Below, one piece after another: positions 23,323-36,398 of a stretch of 64,000 bases of DNA (position 1 is the first letter of the stretch; each line of letters opens with the position of its first letter). The stretch lies in NCBI GenBank assembly GCA_963513935.1, contig OY740765.1, positions 122,455,362 to 122,519,361 on the forward strand. The letters run 5' to 3'. This DNA comes from Aphrophora alni (taxonomy: Eukaryota > Arthropoda > Insecta > Hemiptera > Aphrophoridae). The position numbers and the translations under genes are program-made. A model generated the notes under the pieces. That model did no database searches, was not told the DNA's origin, and was given only the letters and a program-made list of their open reading frames with translations.

Positions 23323-26300
23323 TTAACTATTGTAATCTCTCCCATGATAAAAAATATAGCAACTATAAATAATAAATATTCAACATTTTTACTTTCTCTT
23401 ATATACTCGTATAAATATTTTGTGGTTTAAAGTCTAGTTTATGCCCATTAGACTAATGAAGACAGGAAGCAGTGTAACACACAGAAAAATCCAACGTTAA
23501 CTGTCTTGAAACGGACTTCAACTGTGGCTAGCCTGTGTACCTTCGTAATACCAATTCCGAGTTATAGCGAGTTAAATGTGCCTACGCCAATATGCCACAC
23601 CATTAATTAATGTCGTCTTTTGCGTGGATATATGGGTTTGTGGAAATTAAACGGTAAGAAACTCTAGACTCAAATTCGGACATAACTGGCTTGCTGCACA
23701 TCTACATCGATTTCATATTTACAAATCTCACCACTCCACAATTTGCATAGAATGTAACACTAAATCATTCTATATAAGAGTTTTTGTACGGGTAGTTTTT
23801 GCTTTGGTGTGATCTGATTTTTGCCATTGTTTGTGTTCTTTAAGCTATCATATTGATCTTTGAGGCTATTTGTTTTCTTCTGTATGATAGATGTTATGTT
23901 TTTTATTTTATCAGATAAGATAGGTCTATTTTATCTTGTGGGGAAGCCAATGAATGTGGAATAAAATTAATAAATGGTTTTTTTAATAGAGACGTAAGTT
24001 TGAAGTTGATGTGTTTGTTTTGTTGGATTGTCTATGTTGATTATTTGCTATTGATTTGTTTGCTATGTTTAATGTCACCTTAATTTAATCATTTTACAAA
24101 CATTATTCGATTATTTATTTGCTTATGGCCCTATAATAACCATTATTGATCACTTTATTAAATTCAGTAACAGTTAAATTTTATACTGTAATGAAAAAAA
24201 CTGGAATAATCGGTCACCCAATCCTGCAGATGAGTACCGATAAGATAGATACTAGATATGAATTTTCGAAACCTTTTAAAGTTAAACTGACCTATGAGGA
24301 AGGATCGTGTATTTGGCAATTCAGGTGACCTGGTGGATACACCGATGGTTCCAAAACTAATGAAGGCACTGGTGCTGGGGTATACATTCTGAGACCGTGG
24401 TTGAAGAATTTGTTTCCCTTGCTTTTTCAGGCTCAGGTAATGGCCATAAATAACTGTGTTCAGGAGAACGTAAAGTGGGGATTTAAGCAAACCCGCATTT
24501 GTATCTATACTGACAATCAGGGAGCAATCAACGCACTTGCAGGCATAAGTATAAAATACAATTTGGTCTGGGAATTCAGAGAGAACCTCAACGCTCCTTC
24601 TCTGCAAACCGGGTAACTTTTCATTGGTTACCGGGGCATAAAGGAGTTGAGAGAAATGTAAAGGAAGATACATTGGCTAAACGGGGCTCAGCGTCAGAGT
24701 TCGTAGGACCTGCGTTGGCAGTAGGGATACCCGTGTGTCTGGCCATGATAGCCATAAATAGGTGGGTTCAAAGATAGTATAGCTTTAGGGAGCACTCCTA
24801 TAGCAAACTATTACAGTAGAACCCCTCAAACTCGACACAATGTGGACTTTAAGGTTGTCGAGTTTGGGGGTTGTCGAGTTTTAGGGAACTTTGGTATTTA
24901 ATGGTTAGGTTTGCAACATATACTCAAAATTATTTTAAATAACTGTACATTTATTGATTATCAATGATTACACGTTTATTGCAAAAAAGTTCCTGCCTGA
25001 CAACAGAAAAATAGTGTGTTCAATCACACATTAAAATTAAATTTATCGATCGGTCAAATGAGATTTAAAAAGTGTTGGCTTTGTACAATAGGTTTAGTAA
25101 ACTAAAAAGACCTATCTTAATAGGCTATGCTGTAATAAAATTTACAGTAAAGTCTACAGTAAAAAACAGACAGTCCATTAAATATTTTTAAAGATTAAAA
25201 CAATTTTATATATGAAAAAAAACAAAAAAAACATTAGAGCAAAGTTAGCATTGTTTGAAAAAACTTTTGATTGATCATTGTTTTTCATTTTCGACTGGAC
25301 GTCTGGCAGCTTCATCTCGAAGTCGCCGAAGAAAAAGAATGTCCATACCAAACACAGTCCAATACAAATGCTATAAATTTAACTGCTGATCGCATATAAT
25401 TAAGAGTCAGATCATTTTTCTCAACTGGTTAAGACCTTTATTACAAAACTTGAATCATAGTTCTACGACACTCCGTTGAATTGTTATGACAAAAGACTTG
25501 CCGCTTACTTTAATGGAATCAGTGCTAATGACCGGTAGCATCCGGGTGGTTAGGCGCTTGGGTTCACAACAATATGAATGTTTTTACAACAAATGTTTAG
25601 GTCTGTCCCGGTCTACCTGGACCCTTTATCTTTAACTTTGGCCTCTACTATACAGTAGGATTAGAAAGTGGCTAGACAAAGGAGCATCCCTCACAGCTGT
25701 ATAAACAAAAGTAACAAGCCTCAACCTCCCGGCATCTGGCAGGCGCACATGGCATAAAACAATGCAGTGAATGACCTTGGAAATCCCTTGTCACTGGCCC
25801 TGTCGAGTTTGACGGAATGTCGAGTTTGAGGGGGTCGAGTTTGAGGGGTTCTACTGTATTAAGAAAAATTCTATTATGTAGATCTGGGGAGACAGTATTT
25901 CTTGGGTAGGGGGAAACTCAGGCAAACCAAGGGACTTATTACAGGACACTGTGGTCTGAGGGCAGACTTACATAGGACAGGAGCTATGTAACACACATGG
26001 TGAAACTATGTGTAGGCTGTGCGGGACGGGTGAGGATAATCTGGTCACATAATCTTTGATTGTGAGGCTCTTGCAAATAAAATTTATAGGCTTTTTGTTT
26101 TTAAAACTCCTCCTAGTGAACTCTCATTGAACAAACTAGTGAGTGGATTACTAAAAATCGTAAAGGGGACTAATCTACTGGACTAGAAATATGAGGCTTA
26201 GTTGCACAATGTTCGTGATGCATGGGGCTGGTTTAACTCCTTTACATCTCTTTTTAATTTAATCTAAATATAATACCTTAATAAATATGTATAGTGATGT

Positions 26301-29300
26301 TTAAAATTCTGTTGATGCTATAGATTGTAATTATGTCCCAAGGCAATAAATTAATTCTGATTTTAACAACAACGAACAACATATCTGTTTTGCGGTTCCT
26401 GAGATGAAGAAAAAATCATTGGAATTTAGAATGATGTCTTGGCTATCACCTCTGCAGCCGAAATTAATGAAACGATATTTGATAAAAAAGATGGGTGAAT
26501 TATAGCCATATCTTGAAATTTAAAAAATCTTTTGATATCTCAAAATTTGGAGGCGCATGCTGAAAAACAAAATTTTAAAATTTCAATATTTATAAAAATC
26601 AGTTTAAACTATTCTGATAATTTTTGCCAAAATGTTGCCATTAAGCTTCCAAACAAAATGTATTGGTCGTCATTGTCCCAAAAATGCTAGTTCTGAAGTT
26701 ATCTTGATAAACAAAAATTTTGATGAAATGTAAAGATTAATGATCCAAATCAGTGTGGCAAATCACAAATTAAAGAAGATTATGGTTCAAAGAATAACTC
26801 ATAAAAAATGAGTTCCTGTTATTACAAATTTTATTTCATTCAAATACAATTAATGCTTACAAATTTTATTTCATTCAAACACCATTAACGCTTATGATGA
26901 GTTTGTGACAAGTGAAACAAATGAGAGCATGCTTAAATATATTTCATATGTAATACAGAGATATTCTTAGGGTAAATCTAAAGGATATTAGGTTTTGGTT
27001 GTATTTGGTATTGTGGATTCATTTATTGGAATGTTTTTGCACAATTTACGTATTAATGAGTTTTTATTTTGCAGGATATAAAGAATGTGAAATTAGAGGA
27101 AGATAAAGATAACATATTCAAACCTAAATCTGAACCTATAGAAATGGGAACTCGTATTACATCAATGGGATTTGAAGTACCAGACATACAACCTTTGTTG
27201 TTTGAAGGTGGAGTTTTGAGGTCGTACCAAATTCAAGGATTAGAATGGATGAAAGTATGTAAACATTTCTTGTAACATTGGTTTATGTACTGTTTTTCTT
27301 CTTTTTTTAAAGGTAAAAAACCTTGTCATTATTACTGTATTCAATTTTTTGTTTTAAAGAAAAAAAGAGCATATTATATAAGACTGTTAGCCCACAAATA
27401 CTCTAACAGTGTTAGGGTCAGAAAAGAACAAGAGTTGTTCGAAGAGATCTGATAGGAAAGATAGAGTCTAACCAAGGGCTACACGAAGAGAGGTGTACCC
27501 TTGGGATTTCCAAGTGTGTATTCACTAAAGTGAGCCCCCAAGGGTTTATTTATTAAGAAGTTCTGTATTGAAAATATAAATATTACAGGTACAATATTTA
27601 TACTGGACATCAGATATCTGGACATTTCAATTCATAAATGACAGTAGTTTATGTTTATTTAGTTATAATAAATAACATGTTTGTTATATAAATTAGCCCC
27701 AAAACTTTGTTGTCAAATGATTAAATGGATCAATGTATCTAATGTAAATCTGTGGATCATTTATTTGTACATAAATTTAAAAAAGTAGAATGATTGTACA
27801 AAAGTAGATTATTCACGTTCGAGATACTATGGTTCAAAATCTTTTCCTATAATAGTAGATAGTAGAAAAATTAAAAATCAATTTGCTTAAGTAGGCTTTG
27901 TACTGTTGATCAGCGGTCATGCAATGCAGGGTCTGATTCGATTTCTTGTAACGCTTCAACAACTTTGTCTGGCTGGGAGTGGAGAGCTTTTACAGCATTA
28001 TATATTGATGCCCATCTTGTGTTGATGTGAATTCTCAATGTTTTTGAAATGATCTCCCATCTTTTTATAGAAGCAGAAAACAATTTGTACAATTCTTGCA
28101 CTATACCAAAGAAAGTTACGAGATCAGAGATACTTTAGTAGCGTTAACCCCATTCTGGTTTAAAGACTGGGCTTCACATGCCATAAAGTGTATTTCAGAA
28201 TTTATTGTTGAAATTCTAGCCTGGGCTTTTATACCTCCCCGTCATATTGGAACCATTAATATAATCTTGTAGTTTGCAATATCAAAACAAATTTCTCCCA
28301 AGCGTTTTTCAATATTTCCTCAGAAAGTCCCTCATTCATTTTTCCGCCTATGTTTTTTAAAGTCTATAAAACTTTCTTCTACTGTACAACACTTTCTAGT
28401 CTATTTAGCACTGGGCTGTGTTCAACTAAAATGGTTCTTACTTTGTTCAATGATAGGCGATGTTGTAGGTTTATTGAAATCCATCTAAAATACTTCCTTT
28501 TTGTTATCATATTTTATGGGAACATTATTCTTATTTTCTAGTCCATGGTACATGAATGTTAACATTCAGTGAATTTTATATTTGACTTATTACTACCGCA
28601 TATATCAGTCCCATAGTCGATGACATCAAGTAAAGAACTTGCCGTATTAATTGATGATTTTAGATTGGGTGCATCACAGATATCTAATTCACGAGTTGCA
28701 TACTTCTAGTATGTCTTCGTTATTATTCGAGGTGTGTCCTTGAAAAAGCTGTTTGCAAAATCTAAATGAACAATGTGATTATACAATATTGTGGTATATA
28801 ATATTAATTACACAACCTGAAAAGCACATACGATTATATGTTATTAAAAAAAACAGAAATTAAAATATATTAAAATTTAATTCAATAATATAAAAATTAT
28901 TCAATTAAATCTTTTTTAAAGTTCAAATTTAAAAATATTGAATGTTTGAATTTAAAATAAAAATATTTATAGTATACAGTATCAATCAAATTAAAATCAA
29001 AACAACATGAATCAAGCATAATTGAAAACAGAACAACTACAAAAAAATATACTATTATTAATCTTTCAAAATATACTTAAAACTATGTTGAAATAAAAAC
29101 ACTCCAGAAATTCAATTATTCATACAAAAACATAAATTCAATCAAAGACAAATTAAAATGTATATAACATAAATAGCAAGTATATTTAATTTATTTAAAT
29201 TAAAAAATAGAATAGATTTATTAGGTAGAAATTTATTTAAAGCTTTATCAATTATTGTTTACGCTTATGTTCTAATAATAAACAAATACATGTTAAAACT

Positions 29301-30614
29301 AAAATTCTAAGTTTTATGTATAATTTCAATATTAACTCAACATCCTATTCAATTGACCATGAGTAGCAGATATTTAAGAAAAGAAAATTGAATTTAAAAC
29401 TTTCCCAATTTATTTTAACTTTCTTTAAATTTTATTTAACAATTTGGCGAATATTTGTTTATTCGAAATAGGGTACCTTGGTACGTTTATAGATGACTTC
29501 GGCTCCTGATTGGTGTTCAATAATAAGGCTGCATCAATGCCTCGTTCTCTGTTCTTCTAGCGTAGGAACTCCCAATTCGGTCCGAATTGGTGTCTTGAAA
29601 TGAATTTTGTGCTTTTCGGAGTTTCTTAAATCAAATCAGTTATATTTCAATGCAAAGTTTCAAATGTTCATTTCCTTTAGTAGCTCATGTTCTTCCATGC
29701 TAAGACTGTCCTATTCTTCACGAAGCTATAACATGTCTTTTTATAAAGTGGAAAATATTTTTTAAAAATTCTGCTAGTCCAATATTTGTTTGACGAAAAT
29801 TTTAAGTAAAAAATATATATAATCCTTATATCTTGAGCGTAAGTAGCAGAATTATGACTAACTTGGTCCGCTTTAGCATCCTGAAATTGATCTACTAGGT
29901 TTGATGATGAAGTCAGAATACTTTAATTTTCTCCAATCTCAACAACGTAACCTCGGTTCTTCCAAAATTGTCACTTTCCCTGATTTTCCCTTTTTCTTCC
30001 CTTTTTGCTTTAAATGTTGTCCCCCATAGTTTTGATTAGTTTCCAACCCTTTCTTCACAGTAGGATGATGTACTAAGCTTCTTTCGTCTATTTGTCGATC
30101 TATCTTCTCCAAACTATTTCTTAATTACTCCATTTGATTCGTTTATTATTTTGGTCTGCCTTGTGAGCTGTTTTCGGAACTTCCCCCTCCTAACTGTGTA
30201 GTAAGGATGCGTTGCAACGCCATCCACCTTTTCTATTTTACGCTCGGTGTTTTTCAACTCCATGCTGCTTTAGCTCATAAAGTATGAGCCTTCTTTCACT
30301 TTTGCAAATTTATTCCTGGCTTTAGGCTCTACTTTACAATTGGTGGCATTGACAAGACGAAACTATATGTCTTACACTTTTGTACGACTTATAGCTCATT
30401 GATTTTATGTCTTTAATTATGTTTCTATTAGTTTTGTGTTTGCTCAGTCTTAATTATAATTTTTATTTGTACGACTCTATCTAGAGGTCGTGCCTTGTGG
30501 GAGAGTTTGATTCCAAATTCTATTCTAGTAACTAAATTTATTCTTATACATATATTATATAATATTAACCCTTCAGAGCACAAAAATAAAGTTTATTCAG
30601 AAGTACCTGAAATT

Positions 30615-30701
<87 letters not shown>

Positions 30702-33700
30702 CATTAAACACAAGGAATAACTCCATAAAAGAGTTCTCAAGTAATTTGATATTCTCAAAATTGGTATTGTATTCAATTTTCCAGATATCCAAAAGTGATT
30801 TTGAAATTATCCATAAATATTTTGTTTAGAAGTTACAAACAACAATCTAAACAGAGTTTTAGAAGTTACACATTAAATATTTCTAAAACTAAATGATATA
30901 CATATTTTAAGTTCCAAGTCACAATTAAATAAAATATTAAATTACCTTAAGGTCCGTCTTGTGACTTCATTTTGGTTACTTCTTACTAGTTTCGAGATCA
31001 TAACCCCATCATCAGATAATATCTTCGTTCACTTTGAAGAACTTGTCATATATTAAAAACACATTCAACACAAAAACACACATTGACACAAAACACATCA
31101 ATGTGAGCTCGTCTGGCACAGTTGTGTGCTCTGTTATATCTATCGGAGCACTGCCGGTTAAAGTTATTAATCTTGCTGATAATGACTTATGTTAAGTTTT
31201 TGGTAGATGTTTTAAGGCTGTATCGTTAAAATATGTGATTGGAAGGAAAGTTTATCGTTCAAGATGTTATTTGGATCATTTTTCAACGCTCTATAAATCT
31301 TCAAATTCTTCCTTCGTGTTCAATAATCTGCCTTTAGTGCAAACATATATTGTCTCTACACTGGATTGGAAATAGCTTGGCCTATGGTTGTTTTCAGTAA
31401 GGTGACGTGCGTAATTTGACTTAGCAATGTTGGTCTTATTACAGGGAAGATGTTTTTTATAACGGTCTATGAAATGTCTCCTGGTTTGTCCTATATAATA
31501 TTTGTTGCATTCTGGACATTTTATTTTGTAAACGCCAGATTTATATTCTAAACGTAGAACCGACACCCTCATAAATTGTTGATGATGGTGCGTTTCAGCC
31601 TCTCTGTGTTGTAGGATGCAAGTTCGAAAGGACTGATTGGGTGACAGCTTGAAAAGACGTCTTCTTCCATAGGTGTGTAGATCAAGAGTGTGAGTTTTTT
31701 ACCAACAAATTGTAAGCTCCCCAAATTATCACTTTTCCATCGCAACACTAACTCAATTTTTTCCATTGAATTTCCCTTTGAATTAATTAAGTTTCCGACG
31801 AATTGCGTCACTTTTTTGTAGAAATCTTAAATTAACAAGATTGTTCCTTATTAATCTTTCATTATCCTGTTTGCTTTGAAAGTCCCTAATTAATCGATTT
31901 TTCTTTTGTTTTTAATTAACTTTTCACATTGTTTTGTCGTTAGGTGTTATCCCTTCTCAAGTCAAGTCCTTCTCCACCAATGTCTTGCCAGCCTGCCTGT
32001 CCTGTCGATTCCTGAAATTGTGATTCCATTTTGAATTTTTCTGTTTTCCTCTGTATCTTTGGAGTCCTTTAATGTATCTTGGATTTGTCTTCAGAACTCT
32101 TTTCCTCTTCATTAGGTGGTTATGTACGAACTCGATTTGTAGTCGTAGATTGCGTATTTTGGAAATTACGGCACTTTCGTGTAATTATGGTTTTTTGAAA
32201 ATTTACTTTTTTATTGTTATTGATTTTTTGGATTTTTTAAATGTTTTTCATTTATTAGTCTTGGTGTATGTTGTTTTGTATGGTTTACGAGTTATTCGCA
32301 TTTAATTTTTTTTGTGGCGACGATAACTTTTTGCTCAGAAAAAACCCCCTTTAAAATTTACATAATTTTACTTTGTCATCCCTTACATACATATTCTATA
32401 TTAAATATTTTTGTCTTCTTATTTTATGTTTTCAGCTCTTTATTTACACTTAACTTGTTTCATAAAATTCCCTATTTTAAACTGCTTATTACTTATTTAA
32501 TTTTATTCTAATTATGTTTATACTACATCAATTTATTTGTTTTTACCCCTTTTTTCCCTTTTACTAATAATATTTTTGATTTTTCCTTTTTTCGTCGATT
32601 AATATACAAAAAACTCTAAAATGCCTATTTAACCCCCTTATTTATTTTTATTTATGTACTACTCTTTATTATCTAACATTATTCACCCTTAGTTAGTTAT
32701 GCTTATTAGTTTGAATTTACGACAATTTTAATTATTTTAAGTTTGGCGAACAAGTTGAATCTGGTTAGTCAAGGCTACAATATCGCTACCGTGTGTTCCA
32801 GGCTTTACCAAAATTCGATCGCATCGCTGTTGCTATGCTAGCCTTTCCTAACACTATAATTATTTTATGATAATTTCCTTTGAGCGAATTGAGCTTTTTC
32901 AATCCGTCTCCTTATGATCAACCTCGTTTCATGTTTGTACTTGTCGCTCAAGGTTTTTTTAACAATTTTCTTCTAATTCGTCATAACTCTTTTTTGGTTG
33001 CGAATTTGGAAATTCTGAAGGCATCCTTTTCTTCCTCTTGTTTGTAGGTTACATTAAAACTCGAACGGTGTTTATTGAAACATAACTTTTTGAGTTATTA
33101 GAGTTTGAATGTTTTCGTGATTTTCAGATGACCACTTTTGATCCTTTCGAGATTTCAACGATTTTTCTTCAGTTCCTTGTTGCCCTTGTCCTGAAACGAA
33201 AGAATCCTCATGGTTTATCTTCGTAGTCCTTTTATTTAAGACGTTATGCAACCTCCAAGTTTCGTCTTTTGGTGAATGCTTTCTTGGTGTTAGAAAACCC
33301 TCTCATTTTAATAAATACATGCTTCTCATGATTCAATTTTACAATATTACCTCTTGTAATTTAACTATCATAAAATTTATCTTTTTTAATGTTTAAAACG
33401 CTAACTTTTGATTTAACCAAATTAACCCTTTTTTATTTTATTTCTCATCATCGGTTTGGCTAGTTTTGACCAAACTTACTTTAATGTGTTTCCCTTTATG
33501 CCCTTTATCAATTGTTGTTTTTACTATCCTCCAAACTTACATTGTCTTATATTTGAGAAAAACATCTCAAAAGTGATTTTTGATGGCGTGTTTCTCTAAG
33601 AAATCTTTATCAATTCAAAAATTTTATTTTGCAAAATGAATTTATCCCTACTAAGCTTTATTATACATTTTTTTTTTTTTTTTAGAATTTCTTATTTTTA

Positions 33701-36339
33701 TGGTTTTTGGTTTATTAACTCTAACTTTTAAACTAACAATGATGCTAAAATTATTATAATACAGTTAGCTATATTTAGGTACTGTCAGGAATATATTTAA
33801 TGTAATTTATTATTATTTCTTTTTAGTATATTGTAATCATAAAATTTTTAAATGTAATAATCATAAGCCACTCAGAATGGCCCAACTATTGTGAAAGAAG
33901 TGAAAAAGTGTTGAAATGCTTGACTTGCATCGGAAGTAGAAAACCACAGGCAATAAAAGATATATAAGCTGCTGGCACCAAGGAGAAGGGGGTCTTTTGA
34001 GGTTAGAAGACCTAGCTGTGGTGGAAGTTAGCCCAGGGAGTTTGAATCCAAACGGAAGGACTAGAAAGGGACTAGAAGGTTTTGTGTGATGAATATTTAG
34101 TTTTGAATATTGTTTAAATGATTGTTGATAGTGTATTCTCACAGAGACAATAACGTGTTTTGTTTTCATATTGATCCCACTATTTTATTATTGTGTATTC
34201 TTTTTGAATTGTATAAAAGATAGATATAAATTTGTGTTGTTAATAAAGATTAATTAAGTACTGAACCACTGATTTTATTATATTGAAAGTTAAAGAACTT
34301 AGGCAGTTTAGAGGAGACATTCCTAACAGTACTAACAGTATATTTATAATCCAAAATAATTTAAAACTTTTACAAAAAATGTATCTTATTTACTAGAATG
34401 ATTCTTCTCTCCTGTATGGACAGGTCAGTTAATTAACAAATCCCTGCAGGTTGTAAGTTGAATCAATGTGCTTTAAGAGCTTTTAAACAAAATTTGAGTT
34501 ATCTATCTAGTTGTAAGTCTGCGTTCTTACAATTCTACAATTAAGTTTACCATTTTAATTTACCTGAAGGGTAGGGTTGCAATCTCAATCGTACTTACAG
34601 TTACTCATATAGCATGGCACATGGTTAACACAATGATCTAGCCAGACATTTTATGTATAACAAGAAATCTCCTTTTATTATCAAATTTAAAACAATTAAA
34701 ACATAACATTTCCCTCACACGAGAGTTAAATAAAGACTAAGATATAACATTGCAAGTTATTGTTTTAGTGTTCAATTAGTTCAAAGAAAAAAGTAAAAGT
34801 TTTATGATTCTTTCGTCGTGATTGCTAAGTTTAATTGGTTCACTTTACTCACGATTACCATGTTTTTAAATGGTATCAAATTGTTCCCAAAATAATAGTC
34901 CAAATTTCTTTGTTTGGTTCATCATCCCAAACTCTAGAAGTCCGCCATTGTCGTGCTGAATTTGAGTCTCCGCAGTCGATATGTAACGTGACTGCTCGAC
35001 GTTGGCTGCTCTCGAAGACTCCACGAAGACTCTAAAGCCACGCTTCCTTCTTCCTTGGAAAAGCGCTCTCGCTGAGGCTTATGGGAAATATTGTACTTTT
35101 TCCGTTCTCATGAACTTCAGGTTTCGAATTGCTTTTCGCTTAATCTGCATTTCTCTAGAGGGTTATTGTCCATTGCATTTACGCGCACCTTTTGAAATTC
35201 AAACTTTGTATTGTTTCACATTATTTTAGCAATCATTTAAATATTGTTTAGGAACACTTTACACTTTCTTATTTCTATATAATGTTTATTCTGTATATTA
35301 TTAATATTGACATTACTTGTATATTATTTAAACTTAACAATTATTGTTTTATTATTTATTATTGGTTGGAAGATGTCCCATGCTTACAAGGTGCTTATAG
35401 ATGACTCATCATTGAACACTCTCACCCTTGAATAGATTTGTATAGGATTTGTCAACCTGTCGATACTGGTTATTTTAACTTAGTAAAAAACTTATTTTTA
35501 TGAAATCTTCCAATTTTTTCATTTTTTGGATACTTTTGAGACAAGCAGTTCGGGTAATATCCCAAACCGTCTCAGTGTGTGGCTCTCTTTAACGGAAAAA
35601 TAGAGCAACTACATTGAATTTTTATAATTTCTAGTTTCGCTTTTGGTACAATCTGTTGAATGAATATGAAAGCTTCAAAAATAATGATTTCAACAGTATG
35701 TTGTGTATTATGATAGCATGTGTTTTACTAGGCTAAATGTTAAATTGAAGAATAGTGATATTTTAGACGAATATAGCGTACAAAATTCTTGATTTGGTTT
35801 TAATTTTATAGATCCAAAACTATTACAGTTAGAATAATATGGAAAACACAGTTAGAAAGAAGAAGAAAAGTACTATAAAATACTATTACTCTAAAGTTAT
35901 TATACAGTTATATCAGCTTGTGAGAATTAGATGAATGGATGCTATAATTTGAATTTCAGTTTGTTGCGAAACTTGATCACGCGTAATTCACAAATTTTAC
36001 CAATTTATTAAATTTAATTGTTAACTATTATGAACTTTTGTTGTATGTATATGAATCTATGGAACATTAGGTTTAAAACTGTGTAGAAATTATTGCCATA
36101 CGATAATTTTTAATAGGGTAAATGTTGAATTGAAAAAAAAAGATTTTCACTCGCTTAGCACGAGATCATCTGCTTGCTGCAAACAGCAAACCAGTTGGAT
36201 GGTAAATAGGCCAAGGGCTAATGTTATATGCCACAGAGTTTAGTTTTAGTGTCTATTGGACATTTTCTTTGACATAGTAATACAGTAGATTATAGTTCAT
36301 ATTAATAAGTTAAATTATTTGTAGCTAAAAACAATAGAA

Positions 36340-36398
<59 letters not shown>

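Larger units (their letters stand above)
30943..31830 (-). mobile_element. Penelope-like element, 5'-truncated, minus strand
   Basis: The minus strand encodes a GIY-YIG endonuclease fragment at 31291-31572: [19 protein letters not shown], then [12 protein letters not shown]. Above it, to about 31830, lies a decayed linker with stops. Below it is the 3' untranslated end, containing a hammerhead-like motif (30975-31030) and finishing GTCACAAGACGGACCTTAAG near 30943. That terminus matches the end of the plus-strand copy near 56165-56200. The reverse transcriptase is missing. Confidence 0.85.

Noticed and set aside
34835..35229. Two overlapping ~70-codon plus-strand frames
   Set aside because: They lie inside the 937-bp solo LTR and are not shared as frames with the other LTR copies.
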